NCBI GenBank assembly: GCA_965267435.1
Contig: OZ253960.1
Location: 4,712,001-4,776,000, forward strand
Length of the DNA stretch: 64,000 nt
From: JAWPMT01 sp965267435
GTDB taxonomy: Bacteria; Bacteroidota; Bacteroidia; Cytophagales; Cyclobacteriaceae
Reading direction: 5' to 3'
Under the pieces are notes generated by a model. That model saw only the letters and a list, made by a program, of their open reading frames with translations. It had not been told where the DNA came from and did no database searches. Made by a program: the position numbers and the translations under genes. Numbering within the stretch: position 1 is the first letter of the stretch; each line of letters opens with the position of its first letter. Below are positions 1 to 9,043 of this stretch, piece by piece.

Positions 1-2438
1 ACAACTGTGCCATTGCTACTATGTCTATCGATATGAGCTCATTCGACTGCTCCAACCTGGGAAGTAATGCCGTAACACTCACGGTGACAGATCCCGCCGG
101 GAACATGCATTCGGCCACAGCCTCGGTGACTGTCGAAGACCTAATCCCCCCAACCGTCATCGCTCAGGATCTAACCGTATCGCTGGATGACAATGGAGGT
201 GTCACCATCACTCCAGGCATGATCGACGGCGGATCCTTCGACAATTGCCAATTTGACCTGGCGCTGGATATTACGGCCTTCACTTGTGATGACCTGGGAT
301 CGAACTTCGTCAAACTCACTGCTACCGACATCTCCGGGCTCACCAGCTCGCAGACTGTTTCAGTAACCGTCATAGACGATCTGGCACCAATTGCCATCAC
401 AGCTGACCTTACCGTACAATTAGATGGAACAGGATCAGCCTCGATTACGCCTGAGCAAATTGATGGTGGAAGTACGGACAACTGTTCATTCTCCCTGGCC
501 GCTGGCCCCACATCTTTTGACTGCTCCAACCTGGGGACCAATGCGGTAATCCTTACAGTTGCAGACGTCGCCGGTAATGTGAGCACTGCTGTGGCGAATG
601 TCACGGTGGAAGACAACATTGCGCCTTTGGCCGTAGCAAATGACATCACTATCGAGTTAGATGCTGCTGGAAGTGCGACCATCACTCCGCAGATATTGGA
701 TGGTGGTTCCAGTGACAATTGCTCGATCGCACAAATGACGCTCGACATTGGCTCGTTCTCCTGCGCTGATTTAGGGTCCAATACGGTAACACTTACCGTA
801 ACCGATGTTGCAGGAAATACAGACACAGAGAGCGCAACGGTAACGGTTGTTGACTTGGCAGGACCTACCGTCGTCACCAGTGACTTGACGGTCTCCCTTG
901 ACGAGAATGGTCAGGCGTCCATTACCACGACAATGGCCGACGCCGGATCATTTGATAATTGCTCGGCGACACTCGATTTGAGCTTGAGCCAAAACCAATT
1001 TACCTGCGATGACCTTGGAGTGAATATCGTGCAACTAACCGCCACGGATGGTGCCGGCAATTCGAGCACAGGGAATCTGAGTGTCACAGTACAAGATGAA
1101 ATATCTCCAACCGCCGTCGCTCAAGATATTACAGTCGCGCTTGATCTCACCACTGGTGTGGCCATTGTACATCCTGATGATGTAGATGCGGGTTCCGGCG
1201 ACAATTGCGGGATAGTCAACAAAACACTTTCTGCCAGTGAGTTCGATTGCAGTCAACTCGGACCTCAGGACGTCACGTTGTCTGTGTCAGACGAGCAGGG
1301 TAACGTCTCTTCCGCCACTGCTACGGTGACTGTAATTATTGATGGGGAGGTCATCCCGACTGCGGTATGCCAGGATATCACGATAGCCCTGGACGTAGAT
1401 GGCAAGGCAGAAATCACCGCGGCAGATGTAGATGGTGGTAGTTTCGACATTTGCGGCATCAAGAAGTTCAAGCTGAGCAAAACCAAATTCGACTGTAAGG
1501 ACCTCGGTACCAATACTGTGAAGCTGACGGTCGAAAACTTCTACAAGAATAAGAGTACTTGCACCGCCACTGTGACGGTCGTGGACAACATTGCGCCAAC
1601 CATCACAAAGGTGCCTACATCGCCTGTGGAGTACGAGGCGAAGAAGGGTTGCTCCACGAAGGTCGATTTCAAGAAATTGAAGATCAAAGCCAAGGACAAT
1701 TGCGGTGATGCCAGCCTCTCCTATTCACCTTCTTCTGGCTATTTCGCTGTGTCTGAGGAGCCTTATATGATTACCGTGACGGCTACTGATGAGTCTGGAA
1801 ACAGTAGCGAGGAAACCTTCGAGATCCTGGTTTCCAAGAAAGCTCCGAAAGCTAAGATCAAGAAATTGAAGGCCAAGGATGATCTGGCAAAGATCGAAGG
1901 AGACTTTGACACGAAGGAAGTAACCTCTTTGAAGGTCAACTGGGGAGATGGCACAGGTAACCAGGCCCTTGAAGTGAAGGGCAAGAAATTCAAAGGTGAG
2001 CACCATTATGCCATGAGTGGCACCTATTGGGTTGAGGTGTACCTGACAGATCAATGTGGTGGTAGCCACGTTCTCCGCAAGAAAGTGAAGGTGAAGATCA
2101 AGGATGCTCCGCCGCAGCACCTGATTGCTTCGGAAGAAAGCACGAGGGTAGAAGTCGAATTGCCTCGGGCGAACATGGAGCTCTCCATTTACCCGAATCC
2201 TTTTGTGTCGTCGATGACGGTAAGGTTCACACCAGAGACATCTGAGAGGATCGATGTCAGCCTGTATAGTCTTGATGGGAAATTGATCGACAGACTGCAT
2301 AAGGGGCATGTGGAGGTGAGTAGAACCTATGAGTGGTCATTCGAGGATACGGACTTGATTTCAAGTGGACTTTATCTGCTCAAAATAAGTGGAGATGAGA
2401 CCGATTTGACAAGGCGGGTCATTTATCAGAAGAGATAG
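1..2438 (+). CDS. Repeat-rich secreted protein with T9SS sorting domain (5' end outside window)
   Basis: The reading frame is open to the left edge. The codons before the first in-window ATG (position 21) encode the DNC-type start of a repeat, so that ATG is internal and the gene is 5'-truncated. It carries about seven tandem repeats of roughly 80 aa. Each begins like AQDLTVSLD, has a DNC motif, then FxCxxLGxNxVxLTVTD; the two cysteines per unit probably form a disulfide. An eighth, divergent unit follows, then a lysine-rich PKD-like domain with a WGDGTG motif. The C-terminus has a YPNP motif and a beta-rich tail of about 80 residues, typical of T9SS type A sorting signals. Expected role: exported, surface-attached or released adhesive or structural protein. 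The repeats resemble HYR-like modules common in Bacteroidota; ligand unknown. The family call is firm, the biological role is inference. Confidence 0.9.
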   Translation, partial: NCAIATMSIDMSSFDCSNLGSNAVTLTVTDPAGNMHSATASVTVEDLIPPTVIAQDLTVSLDDNGGVTITPGMIDGGSFDNCQFDLALDITAFTCDDLGSNFVKLTATDISGLTSSQTVSVTVIDDLAPIAITADLTVQLDGTGSASITPEQIDGGSTDNCSFSLAAGPTSFDCSNLGTNAVILTVADVAGNVSTAVANVTVEDNIAPLAVANDITIELDAAGSATITPQILDGGSSDNCSIAQMTLDIGSFSCADLGSNTVTLTVTDVAGNTDTESATVTVVDLAGPTVVTSDLTVSLDENGQASITTTMADAGSFDNCSATLDLSLSQNQFTCDDLGVNIVQLTATDGAGNSSTGNLSVTVQDEISPTAVAQDITVALDLTTGVAIVHPDDVDAGSGDNCGIVNKTLSASEFDCSQLGPQDVTLSVSDEQGNVSSATATVTVIIDGEVIPTAVCQDITIALDVDGKAEITAADVDGGSFDICGIKKFKLSKTKFDCKDLGTNTVKLTVENFYKNKSTCTATVTVVDNIAPTITKVPTSPVEYEAKKGCSTKVDFKKLKIKAKDNCGDASLSYSPSSGYFAVSEEPYMITVTATDESGNSSEETFEILVSKKAPKAKIKKLKAKDDLAKIEGDFDTKEVTSLKVNWGDGTGNQALEVKGKKFKGEHHYAMSGTYWVEVYLTDQCGGSHVLRKKVKVKIKDAPPQHLIASEESTRVEVELPRANMELSIYPNPFVSSMTVRFTPETSERIDVSLYSLDGKLIDRLHKGHVEVSRTYEWSFEDTDLISSGLYLLKISGDETDLTRRVIYQKR

Positions 2439-2487
2439 CCCATGCGACTGCGCTGTGGGATTTGAGGTGAGGAGGTATCTTTGAAAA

Positions 2488-3174
2488 ATGTACAATAGGT
2501 CACGAATCTTGGGGCCCTGGCCATTTGTGATGTTGCTTTTGGCATTTTGGTCATCTGCCTGTGGCCCAAGACAAGACAATATCGGCAAGGAACAAAAGGC
2601 CTCTGAGTGGCCGGTCCAATATGACAGTCTTCGTCAATCGCTAGCCGGAGTTTTTGGTGAACTTGACTTCGGTCAGCCAATCCCCGTACAAGGGACTTCT
2701 TACCTGATCGTGCCGCTCGGTCAATGGGAGATGCGGCAGCACTTTTTTCAGGTGCAGGGTGTCCAGGCGGATCAGAGAGGGCGGTTCACCACACCGATCG
2801 CCCTTTACCAGGAAAGCTACGATGGCGAATTTGGTAACATGATCCTCGTCAACCTGCAGGACGGCACTATGTCCAAGTCCTTCCGAGAGAATCAGGCAAT
2901 CAGATCTCTTTTCCTACTTCAACCTGAGCAAACACTCCTCGACAAACAGTTCATGTTGTTGGAGCTTGCGCCGGAGGACTCCATCAGGAACGGCAAAATT
3001 GTGATTTCTTCTCTGGATGGCAGCCTTGTAAAAGTAAGCAGCTGGCCAGTAGCTGGATGGTCTTACAGCCCGATCAGCAAGGCCGTGGTGGCAGTCCTTG
3101 ATCAGGACGAAGGTTTCACACCTTCTACCGAGTTTTCCTATCGTGCCTCGGAGATATCCCTTATCGCTCCCTAG
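2488..3174 (+). CDS. Exported protein, probable lipoprotein, unknown function
   Basis: A 228-aa protein. The N-terminus has basic residues, a hydrophobic segment (PFVMLLLAFW) and then SSACG, a lipobox-like site at about Cys25, although the -3 residue is Ser and not the usual Leu. The mature part has no domain I recognise. It starts 49 nt after the T9SS repeat protein and ends 10 nt before the YfhO-like gene, so it probably shares a transcript with the latter. Function unknown; lipidation is inferred. Confidence 0.7.
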   Translation: MYNRSRILGPWPFVMLLLAFWSSACGPRQDNIGKEQKASEWPVQYDSLRQSLAGVFGELDFGQPIPVQGTSYLIVPLGQWEMRQHFFQVQGVQADQRGRFTTPIALYQESYDGEFGNMILVNLQDGTMSKSFRENQAIRSLFLLQPEQTLLDKQFMLLELAPEDSIRNGKIVISSLDGSLVKVSSWPVAGWSYSPISKAVVAVLDQDEGFTPSTEFSYRASEISLIAP

Positions 3175-3184
3175 TTATTAGCGC

Positions 3185-5653
3185 ATGAGATTCGTGAAAT
3201 TGAAAAGTCATCAGCAGCATCTTCTGGCCGTCTTCTGCTTTCTGGGCCTGACCTATAGCTATATGTACCCCGTGCTTGATGGTAGCCATATAGCCAAAGG
3301 TGAGGCGTTACACGAGCCGTATTGGTACAGCGATACCAACAACTGGCGGGATATCGAGAATGAATGGACCGGTTGGACTAACCGGAACTTCGGTGGTATG
3401 CCTGTTGTACATCAATACTTTTCCAAAGGCCCAAACATCTTCGCTTATGCCCTCTTTGCCGTCGAAAAGGCCCTGAGCATTGAGGTAGCTTTGCTTCTGA
3501 TTGGCTTGCTCAGCTGCTATTTGGGGTTAATGTCTGTGGGCATACGCCCCCTTTTGAGCCTGTTTGGTGCGTTGCTATATGGTGCAGCAACACCATTGAT
3601 TTTATCCATACAGGCAGGTCAATTTGCGAGTGCCGGCACCATCGCCATTGCCCCTTTGGTTTTTGCCGGTATATCGCTCATCGGTCAGCAACGGTACATT
3701 CGGGGGTCGGTAATCCTTTTGGTGGGGTTGGGTACCCTCCTTGCCACGGGGGACTGGTGGTTGTTCGGCCCCATAGCACTGCTCTCAGTATTGCTGGCGA
3801 TCGGTCTTTATTCGAAGAAGGAAAACTTTATATGGAAAAGCGTCGGCGTACTTCTGATCACAGTTTTGCTCGCCGTGCTGCCCAGTACCCACAGTCTATG
3901 GAGCACATTTGAATTCCAAAAAGAGAGTACGAGCGAATCAGCTGGTGCGAGTAGTAAGCAATTAGTTCAAACCAGGGACACTTATGGTTATACGCCCTCG
4001 GAGACCATCACCATCCTCTTTCCAGGAGCGCTCGGTGAATCGTCATTCAACCTGATCCCACCTTCCTCGCCATTGAGCCAGGTACTAAGCGCCCAGCAGG
4101 CCATCGGAGATCGGACGTTGGTGTTGCCCCTTTACTGGGGTAATAAGTGGCAAAGTCAGGGGCCGCTGTACTTCGGCATTGTAACCGTGTGCCTTTTCCT
4201 ATTGGCCTTTCTTTTCCACAACGATAAACGTACAAAGTGGCTATTGGGCAGTCTGCTTGCTTTGACGTGGTGCCTTTCATGGAGCACTGATAACGGTGTA
4301 TTCGAAGCAATCTTTGGAATTTGGTCACCAGGAGAGAATGACTATCGACCCCCTGAAAACCTGAGTGGAATTGGACTATTCTTCCTTCTATGGTTGACTG
4401 GGGCCTTCATCCAGCAGAAGCAGCATGACTTCGCACGCTACTTCAGAGTTGTTGGCATATTCACCCTCCTGGTGGTTGTGATAGGGATACTTTTCAGTGT
4501 GACTTCAGGCTTTGAAAAAGACAGTTTTGCTGAAGACCGAAGCCCTGGATCGGACTTCGCCTTTAGGTTTGAACTGTCACAAGCCATGGACGATGGAACA
4601 GCCGATGCTTTTATCGACGCTTTGCACAAAAGCCGTCGGCAACTACTGACAAGAGATGTTTTGAGAGGGAGTATCTTCATGCTATTACTATCGCTGGCAA
4701 GTTGGCTCGTAATGCGAAACAAAGTCTCAATCCAGTATGCTGCAGCATTCGTTGGTGTCTTGGCGCTCATTGATGTAGTCTCAATTGGTCACCGGTTTCT
4801 GACAACGGATGACTTTGAAGGTCTAAGAACTAAGATAGACAGGGAGCAAATTTCTCCATCTGATGAGGTTATTCAACGATTTCGCGGTCCGCAGGATCGA
4901 ATGATTGACTTGACAAGTCCTTCATTTCAGAGCAGCAGTAGTAATCGTCTTCACCCGAACATCGGGGGCTTCCATATCAACAAATTGCGCAGATATCAAG
5001 ATGTGATCGATCAACACCTTTCGCGAGAGATTCAGCCAATTTTGGCCGGTTCTACTCGGGTGGGGGTGCCGGTCCTCAACCTACTTAACACCCGGTTGTT
5101 CAAAACGGGAGAAGGACCAACGGGCTATCTCCACAACGCCACAAGTATGGGTTTTGCATGGTTCGCTAAGGACATTGTGTGGGCCTCCTCCGATGCAGAA
5201 GAATTGGAGCTCCTGGGCTCCCTGCAAGGGGACAAGACTACCATCCTGCATGAGGAGTTTCGCTCCTATGTCGAGGACTCTGCATTCCCTCCATTACTTT
5301 ATGGTCGGGTAGAACTACTGCAATACAACCCAGGACTTGTGAAATATGAGACGGTTTCACCCAAAGAGCATTTGATGGTATGCTCAGAGATATGGTACAA
5401 GGGTGACTCACACTGGAAGGTCACCATAGATGGCGAGCCTACAACACACATCAGAGCAAACTACCTGCTCAGGGCGATCAGAGTCCCTCCTGGAAAGCAT
5501 GTGATCCAGTTTGAATACAGACCTGCTTCTTTAGTCATCGGAACATCAATAAGTCGTTGGGGATCCATGCTCGCCGGTGCCATTTTGGTAGGGTTGATCT
5601 TCTTTGCTCTATGGCGACGCTACGAGGATCGAGCGGACACGAAGCCAAGTTGA
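3185..5653 (+). CDS. YfhO-like multi-pass membrane protein
   Basis: An 822-aa integral membrane protein with about a dozen hydrophobic segments. The architecture fits the bacterial YfhO family: an N-terminal signal-like helix, a first loop containing GGMPVVHQYF, a hydrophobic core, and a C-terminal extracytoplasmic domain. That domain has a pattern of WKVTIDG, then RANYLLRAIRVPPGKHVIQF, then a last helix, which is the family's usual ending. Members are GT-C-like membrane proteins tied to cell-envelope glycosylation in some Gram-positives; the substrate in Bacteroidota is not established. It follows the probable lipoprotein by 10 nt. Its 3' end overlaps the convergent gene on the minus strand by 34 bp. 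Confidence 0.85.
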   Translation: MRFVKLKSHQQHLLAVFCFLGLTYSYMYPVLDGSHIAKGEALHEPYWYSDTNNWRDIENEWTGWTNRNFGGMPVVHQYFSKGPNIFAYALFAVEKALSIEVALLLIGLLSCYLGLMSVGIRPLLSLFGALLYGAATPLILSIQAGQFASAGTIAIAPLVFAGISLIGQQRYIRGSVILLVGLGTLLATGDWWLFGPIALLSVLLAIGLYSKKENFIWKSVGVLLITVLLAVLPSTHSLWSTFEFQKESTSESAGASSKQLVQTRDTYGYTPSETITILFPGALGESSFNLIPPSSPLSQVLSAQQAIGDRTLVLPLYWGNKWQSQGPLYFGIVTVCLFLLAFLFHNDKRTKWLLGSLLALTWCLSWSTDNGVFEAIFGIWSPGENDYRPPENLSGIGLFFLLWLTGAFIQQKQHDFARYFRVVGIFTLLVVVIGILFSVTSGFEKDSFAEDRSPGSDFAFRFELSQAMDDGTADAFIDALHKSRRQLLTRDVLRGSIFMLLLSLASWLVMRNKVSIQYAAAFVGVLALIDVVSIGHRFLTTDDFEGLRTKIDREQISPSDEVIQRFRGPQDRMIDLTSPSFQSSSSNRLHPNIGGFHINKLRRYQDVIDQHLSREIQPILAGSTRVGVPVLNLLNTRLFKTGEGPTGYLHNATSMGFAWFAKDIVWASSDAEELELLGSLQGDKTTILHEEFRSYVEDSAFPPLLYGRVELLQYNPGLVKYETVSPKEHLMVCSEIWYKGDSHWKVTIDGEPTTHIRANYLLRAIRVPPGKHVIQFEYRPASLVIGTSISRWGSMLAGAILVGLIFFALWRRYEDRADTKPS

Positions 5654-6615
5654 CCCATAACACTCCGGATGGTGAGAATATTTAGAGGGAACTCCAGGAA
5701 GACATGTAGAAAACTAAAGAACAGCGCACATAGCAGCCCTACCTGGTAGTCATAAGCAAACAGGCCCACCAGCCCCAGCCAAGTAGCCAACATCAAGAGG
5801 ACTTTGGGCTTGGAAATCCGACGATGCCACCCAATGATTGTGGTCTTTGAGAACCAATTGAGATAGTGGTAGGTATAGGCAAATGATATGAAGACCTGTG
5901 CTTTTGCAAAAAGGTAGGGGCTGACGGGCATTTCGCCCTTATTCGACGAACGTGCTACCCTCAAAATCAGGTAATTCAACTCTTGAAAGCCCGTCTCCAG
6001 GAATGTGTCCTCTACAAGCGGACCGGGGGATGGAGAGCGGAAACCAGATATGGCAATCACAAGAGGCACTAAAAGCAAAACTCCCGCAGCCACAAACCCT
6101 GGGGCACTGCGACTTTGCATTGCGCCATAAACCATAAAGAAGAACGTGAAAATATAGACGTGGACCAGCGTCGGGAGCAGCATACCCACTATGATGACGA
6201 AGACGGGGGTCCCGGAAAGCAGCAGGCTGGCAACGAGCCAGGACGCGATGAAAAGTACCCAATGAATAGTCCGCTTCGCGAACACGAACCCAAAGGCGAG
6301 CACCAGCCACCCAAAGATTATGGCATTGGAAGACTCAACAACAAAACGAAGAACGTAGTACTCAGAATGCCAATCATTGATTCGAGCGATGCTTGCAACA
6401 ACTATGAAGGCTGCAAAACCAATAGCCCATATCATTCCTTTGGGTTGACCAACAAAGAAGCGCCGGTCAGAGAGCCAATTGATCTCGGTAATATAGTGTA
6501 GAGGTCCCAGGACCGCATAGGCCACCAGGAATAGCGCAAAGGGAGTCAAATATGCAACCACGAGGCTGATGACAATGAGCCCGATGTTTAGCAAATCGAT
6601 GGATCTACTCGTCAT
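5620..6615 (-). CDS. Multi-pass membrane protein, unknown function
   Basis: A 331-aa protein with about eight predicted hydrophobic segments. I do not recognise a named family with certainty. Histidines sit inside or beside membrane segments: GPLHYITE, TLVHVYIF, TYHYLNWF and FSFLHVFLEF. That arrangement recalls membrane oxygenases or desaturases such as the Brp/Blh family, but the spacing is not diagnostic. It is convergent with, and overlaps, the YfhO-like gene. Start ATG at 6615. Confidence 0.7.
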   Translation of the reverse strand: MTSRSIDLLNIGLIVISLVVAYLTPFALFLVAYAVLGPLHYITEINWLSDRRFFVGQPKGMIWAIGFAAFIVVASIARINDWHSEYYVLRFVVESSNAIIFGWLVLAFGFVFAKRTIHWVLFIASWLVASLLLSGTPVFVIIVGMLLPTLVHVYIFTFFFMVYGAMQSRSAPGFVAAGVLLLVPLVIAISGFRSPSPGPLVEDTFLETGFQELNYLILRVARSSNKGEMPVSPYLFAKAQVFISFAYTYHYLNWFSKTTIIGWHRRISKPKVLLMLATWLGLVGLFAYDYQVGLLCALFFSFLHVFLEFPLNILTIRSVMGQLGFVSARSS

Positions 6616-6666
6616 TGCGCCTGAAGATAAAGGTTCGGGACTAGCTTAAGTCTTTATCTGTACAAC

Positions 6667-6698
6667 AAAAAAGCCGAGCGGCTACTTACCGATCGGCT
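6667..6698 (-). terminator. Rho-independent terminator of the Hsp20 gene
   Basis: On the minus strand a stem AGCCGA / TCGGCT (6693-6698 with 6672-6677) is followed directly by six T residues (6667-6672). It lies just downstream of the Hsp20 stop codon. A competing shorter stem (AGCCG / CGGCT) exists in the same stretch. Confidence 0.65.
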
Positions 6699-6721
6699 CC
6701 ATGTCATTGGTCCTTACCACG

Positions 6722-7099
6722 CTATGGCTTCGTGACGATATCTACATCTCGGTGATATCCTCGTGCAAGATCATTGTAGGGCATAAATATGCTCAAACGT
6801 CCCTTGCTAAATTCTGCAGTGATCTCATCGTAATTCACCTCAGCGGGGATCACGATCCGCTTCAATAAATAGGGTACCCTCATCTCCTGCATGGTAATGA
6901 GGTTGTATACAAACAGATTGTTGCTGTCAATTTCTACACTAAAATCTTCGGGTTCGACACCAGCCACTTGCACATTGTAGATGTAGCCTTCGTCCTTTTT
7001 CTGAAAACTCATTCGCGGCATCGCTATCCCTCCATTCAGCACATTGACCACATTCGTGGCCTGTGCCAGGCTCCTTGTCACGTTCTTATTTACCTTCAT
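6722..7099 (-). CDS. Hsp20 / alpha-crystallin family small heat shock protein
   Basis: A 125-aa protein from the ATG at 7099. The alpha-crystallin domain covers most of it: ISYxx-like entry MSFQKKDEGYIYNVQVAGVE, then PEDFSVEIDSNNLFV, then a positively charged loop and RIVIPAEVNYDEITAEFSKGRLSI. This beta-sandwich forms dimers that assemble into ATP-independent holdases binding unfolding proteins in the cytoplasm. The open frame extends to a GTG at 7174, but that extension has no family similarity; homologues normally start near the chosen ATG. Single gene with its own terminator downstream. Confidence 0.85.
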   Translation of the reverse strand: MKVNKNVTRSLAQATNVVNVLNGGIAMPRMSFQKKDEGYIYNVQVAGVEPEDFSVEIDSNNLFVYNLITMQEMRVPYLLKRIVIPAEVNYDEITAEFSKGRLSIFMPYNDLARGYHRDVDIVTKP

Positions 7100-7338
7100 C
7101 GCTCGATTCTTTTCACTGGCTATCAACGGGACAAATGCCATACCGGATGGGTTTACTCGCTGATTCCATGTCACATTGTCTCGAAAAAGACGTCAGCTGC
7201 CAGGTTGTCACTTTTGCTCCATCTAGGTCATTCGACAGATGGTCTCTCAAATCCTACAATCCCGCGGAAACCTGCGAATAAAAGCTGTGTCCTTTTCTTA
7301 CTTTGACAACGTGTCGCAAACTCAAATTATTAGTAATC

Positions 7339-7920
7339 ATGAAGAAAATATTCTTCCTTTTATTGCTGGGCATGGCCACCTTGACACACGGTCAACGGCC
7401 CGATGTTCTTATTGGCAACGACTACGAAAACATATCCGGTTTTGGTGGTGTCTTTTTGTCTTTTGTACCCCTTGGAGGTAAGATGGCTGCCTATACTGGC
7501 GGCGGTGGAGCTGTCCTGATGGACAATGCCTTCTATCTAGGTGGCTATGGCATGGGACTGACCGACGACCGAAAAGTGACCGTAGACGGGGCCAGGTACG
7601 CAGTGGACTTGAGCCACGGCGGTTTTATCATGGGTTTCAATTTGAACCCTGAGCGAATCTTTCACCTCAGCATCAGCTCACGCTTGGGCTGGGGCACGCT
7701 GGAGTACAACGCCCTGGAGAACAACATCGCCAATATCAGCGATAAGGTCTTCGTCGTACACCCGAGTGTCGAGGCAGAATTCAATATGACGCACTGGTTC
7801 AAAATCAACGGTGGAGTTGGTTACCAGCAGGTCATAGGTGTGGATGATTTCTACTACGACACAGGCGACGCTAGTGGACCAGCAATATCTGTGTCTTTTT
7901 TGTTTGGTTGGTTTTATTAA
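7339..7920 (+). CDS. Secreted / outer-membrane beta-barrel-like protein
   Basis: A 193-aa protein. The chosen ATG at 7339 gives a clear signal peptide (MKKIFFLLLLGMATLTHGQ); the frame extends 36 nt upstream but that would spoil the signal. The mature part is glycine-rich with alternating hydrophobic strands and a C-terminal aromatic end (SFLFGWFY), as in small outer-membrane barrel proteins of Bacteroidota. Specific function unknown. It ends 12 nt before the LiaF-like gene, so the two are probably cotranscribed. Confidence 0.75.
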   Translation: MKKIFFLLLLGMATLTHGQRPDVLIGNDYENISGFGGVFLSFVPLGGKMAAYTGGGGAVLMDNAFYLGGYGMGLTDDRKVTVDGARYAVDLSHGGFIMGFNLNPERIFHLSISSRLGWGTLEYNALENNIANISDKVFVVHPSVEAEFNMTHWFKINGGVGYQQVIGVDDFYYDTGDASGPAISVSFLFGWFY

Positions 7921-7932
7921 TTTGCTGATCGT

Positions 7933-8592
7933 ATGCAGCCCTCAAAGAGTTTATTTATAGGTTTCCTTATTGTCGCCATAGGCCTCTTCCTGCTGGCAGA
8001 CAATATGGGTTTTGTCCCTTATCAACTTTACTTCCTCCGATCATGGCAGATGTTGCTGATTGTGATCGGCGTATTCAATTTCCTTACTGGAAGGAGGTCT
8101 GCAGCGATTGTGCTGGTCACTATAGGTACGTTTTTCCTCATCCATGAATATGGCCCCTATGATCTGAAGGATTTCTGGCCGTTGATTCTCGTGGTAGTGG
8201 GTATCGCGCTCATTCTCAATCGCGGATCGCTGAACTTTGGTTCGGTCGAGACAAGCGAAAACTTCTTTGATGATGTCAACATTTTTGGTGGCGGAGAAAA
8301 GAAGTTCGTCAGCCACGATCTGCAGGGAGGAAAGGTCACCAACATTTTTGGTGGGGCGACGATTGACTTGCGCGATTCCATTCCTGGGCGGGACGCCATG
8401 ATCGAAGTACATACGATATTCGGAGGCTGTGAGATCATCGTGCCAGAGGACTGGATTGTCAAAATCGAAGTTTTCTCAATGTTCGGCGGATTCAGTGATG
8501 AACGCCGAAGCGCAGTGAGTACTCCTGACAGCCCAAGAGTGATTATTCGAGGATTTACGCTCTTCGGTGGTGGCGAGCTAAAAAACAAATAG
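7933..8592 (+). CDS. LiaF-like membrane protein (LiaI/LiaF transmembrane plus LiaF C-terminal beta domain)
   Basis: A 219-aa protein. The first ~100 residues hold four hydrophobic segments typical of the LiaI/LiaF-type TM region. The C-terminal half is a repetitive beta-structure with recurrent FGG turns (NIFGGGEK, NIFGGATI, TIFGGCEI, SMFGGFSD, TLFGGGEL) at intervals of about 20 residues. In Firmicutes LiaF restrains the LiaRS envelope-stress system; Bacteroidota homologues are often linked to LytTR or other sensors, but none is adjacent here. It follows the barrel-like gene by 12 nt. Role in envelope-stress sensing is inferred from family only. Confidence 0.85.
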   Translation: MQPSKSLFIGFLIVAIGLFLLADNMGFVPYQLYFLRSWQMLLIVIGVFNFLTGRRSAAIVLVTIGTFFLIHEYGPYDLKDFWPLILVVVGIALILNRGSLNFGSVETSENFFDDVNIFGGGEKKFVSHDLQGGKVTNIFGGATIDLRDSIPGRDAMIEVHTIFGGCEIIVPEDWIVKIEVFSMFGGFSDERRSAVSTPDSPRVIIRGFTLFGGGELKNK

Positions 8593-8617
8593 GGCGACCT
8601 GATCAAGATCGCCCTAT
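8589..8617. terminator. Terminator between convergent LiaF-like and DUF427 genes
   Basis: A perfect 9-bp stem ATAGGGCGA / TCGCCCTAT (8589-8597, 8609-8617) with an 11-nt loop. On the minus strand it is followed by a T-rich tail (TTTGTTTTTT), so it best serves the DUF427 gene. The same hairpin overlaps the LiaF-like stop codon and may also stop plus-strand transcripts. Confidence 0.75.
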
Positions 8618-8655
8618 TCTTCAGTGCCTCGCAAAGCCCCCATTCGGAGGTCCGT

Positions 8656-8937
8656 TTATTCTTTTATCTCTACTCCCCTCCAGAAGGCCACGTGACCTTT
8701 GATGCCTTTTGCCAGTTCTGATGGCGCAGGGTAGTACCAGGCGGCGTCCTTGTTTACCTTACCGTCTACCTCGATTGAGTAGTAGCTGGCTTGTCCTTTC
8801 CAGGGGCAGATGGTGTGCGTATTGCTCTCCTGAAAAAATTCCTTGTTGATAGAGTCCTCAGGGAAGTAGTGGTTGTTTTCTACCACAATGGTATTGTCGC
8901 TTTCAGCAAGCAACGTGTCGTTCCAATATGCTTTCAT
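8656..8937 (-). CDS. DUF427 domain protein
   Basis: A 93-aa protein matching the whole DUF427 fold. Visible signature: an N-terminal strand with WNDTLLAES, then NHYFPEDSI, then TICPWKGQASYYSI, then KDAAWYYPAP and a C-terminal HVAFWRGVEI. DUF427 is a small beta-fold whose biochemical activity is not defined. Single-gene unit, ended by the hairpin at 8589-8617. The next gene upstream on the same strand is 106 nt away. Confidence 0.9.
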   Translation of the reverse strand: MKAYWNDTLLAESDNTIVVENNHYFPEDSINKEFFQESNTHTICPWKGQASYYSIEVDGKVNKDAAWYYPAPSELAKGIKGHVAFWRGVEIKE

Positions 8938-9043
8938 AATCTAGTTGCCAAATCTAAGTCAATGCCTATTCATACTAGATGCGAGCGCACTTTGTTTCCA
9001 ACGATGGCTGGTTTGTCTGACAGCATACCTTTTTGACCTGCGC

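Noticed and set aside
164..877. Long minus-strand open frame across the repeats of the first gene
   Set aside because: It is a frame shadow: the repeat composition (Thr/Val/Ser biased) yields long antisense frames, and its sequence is low-complexity.
6115..6501. Plus-strand frame opposite the membrane protein at 5620
   Set aside because: Antisense shadow; charged low-complexity sequence, while the minus-strand frame has clear membrane helices.
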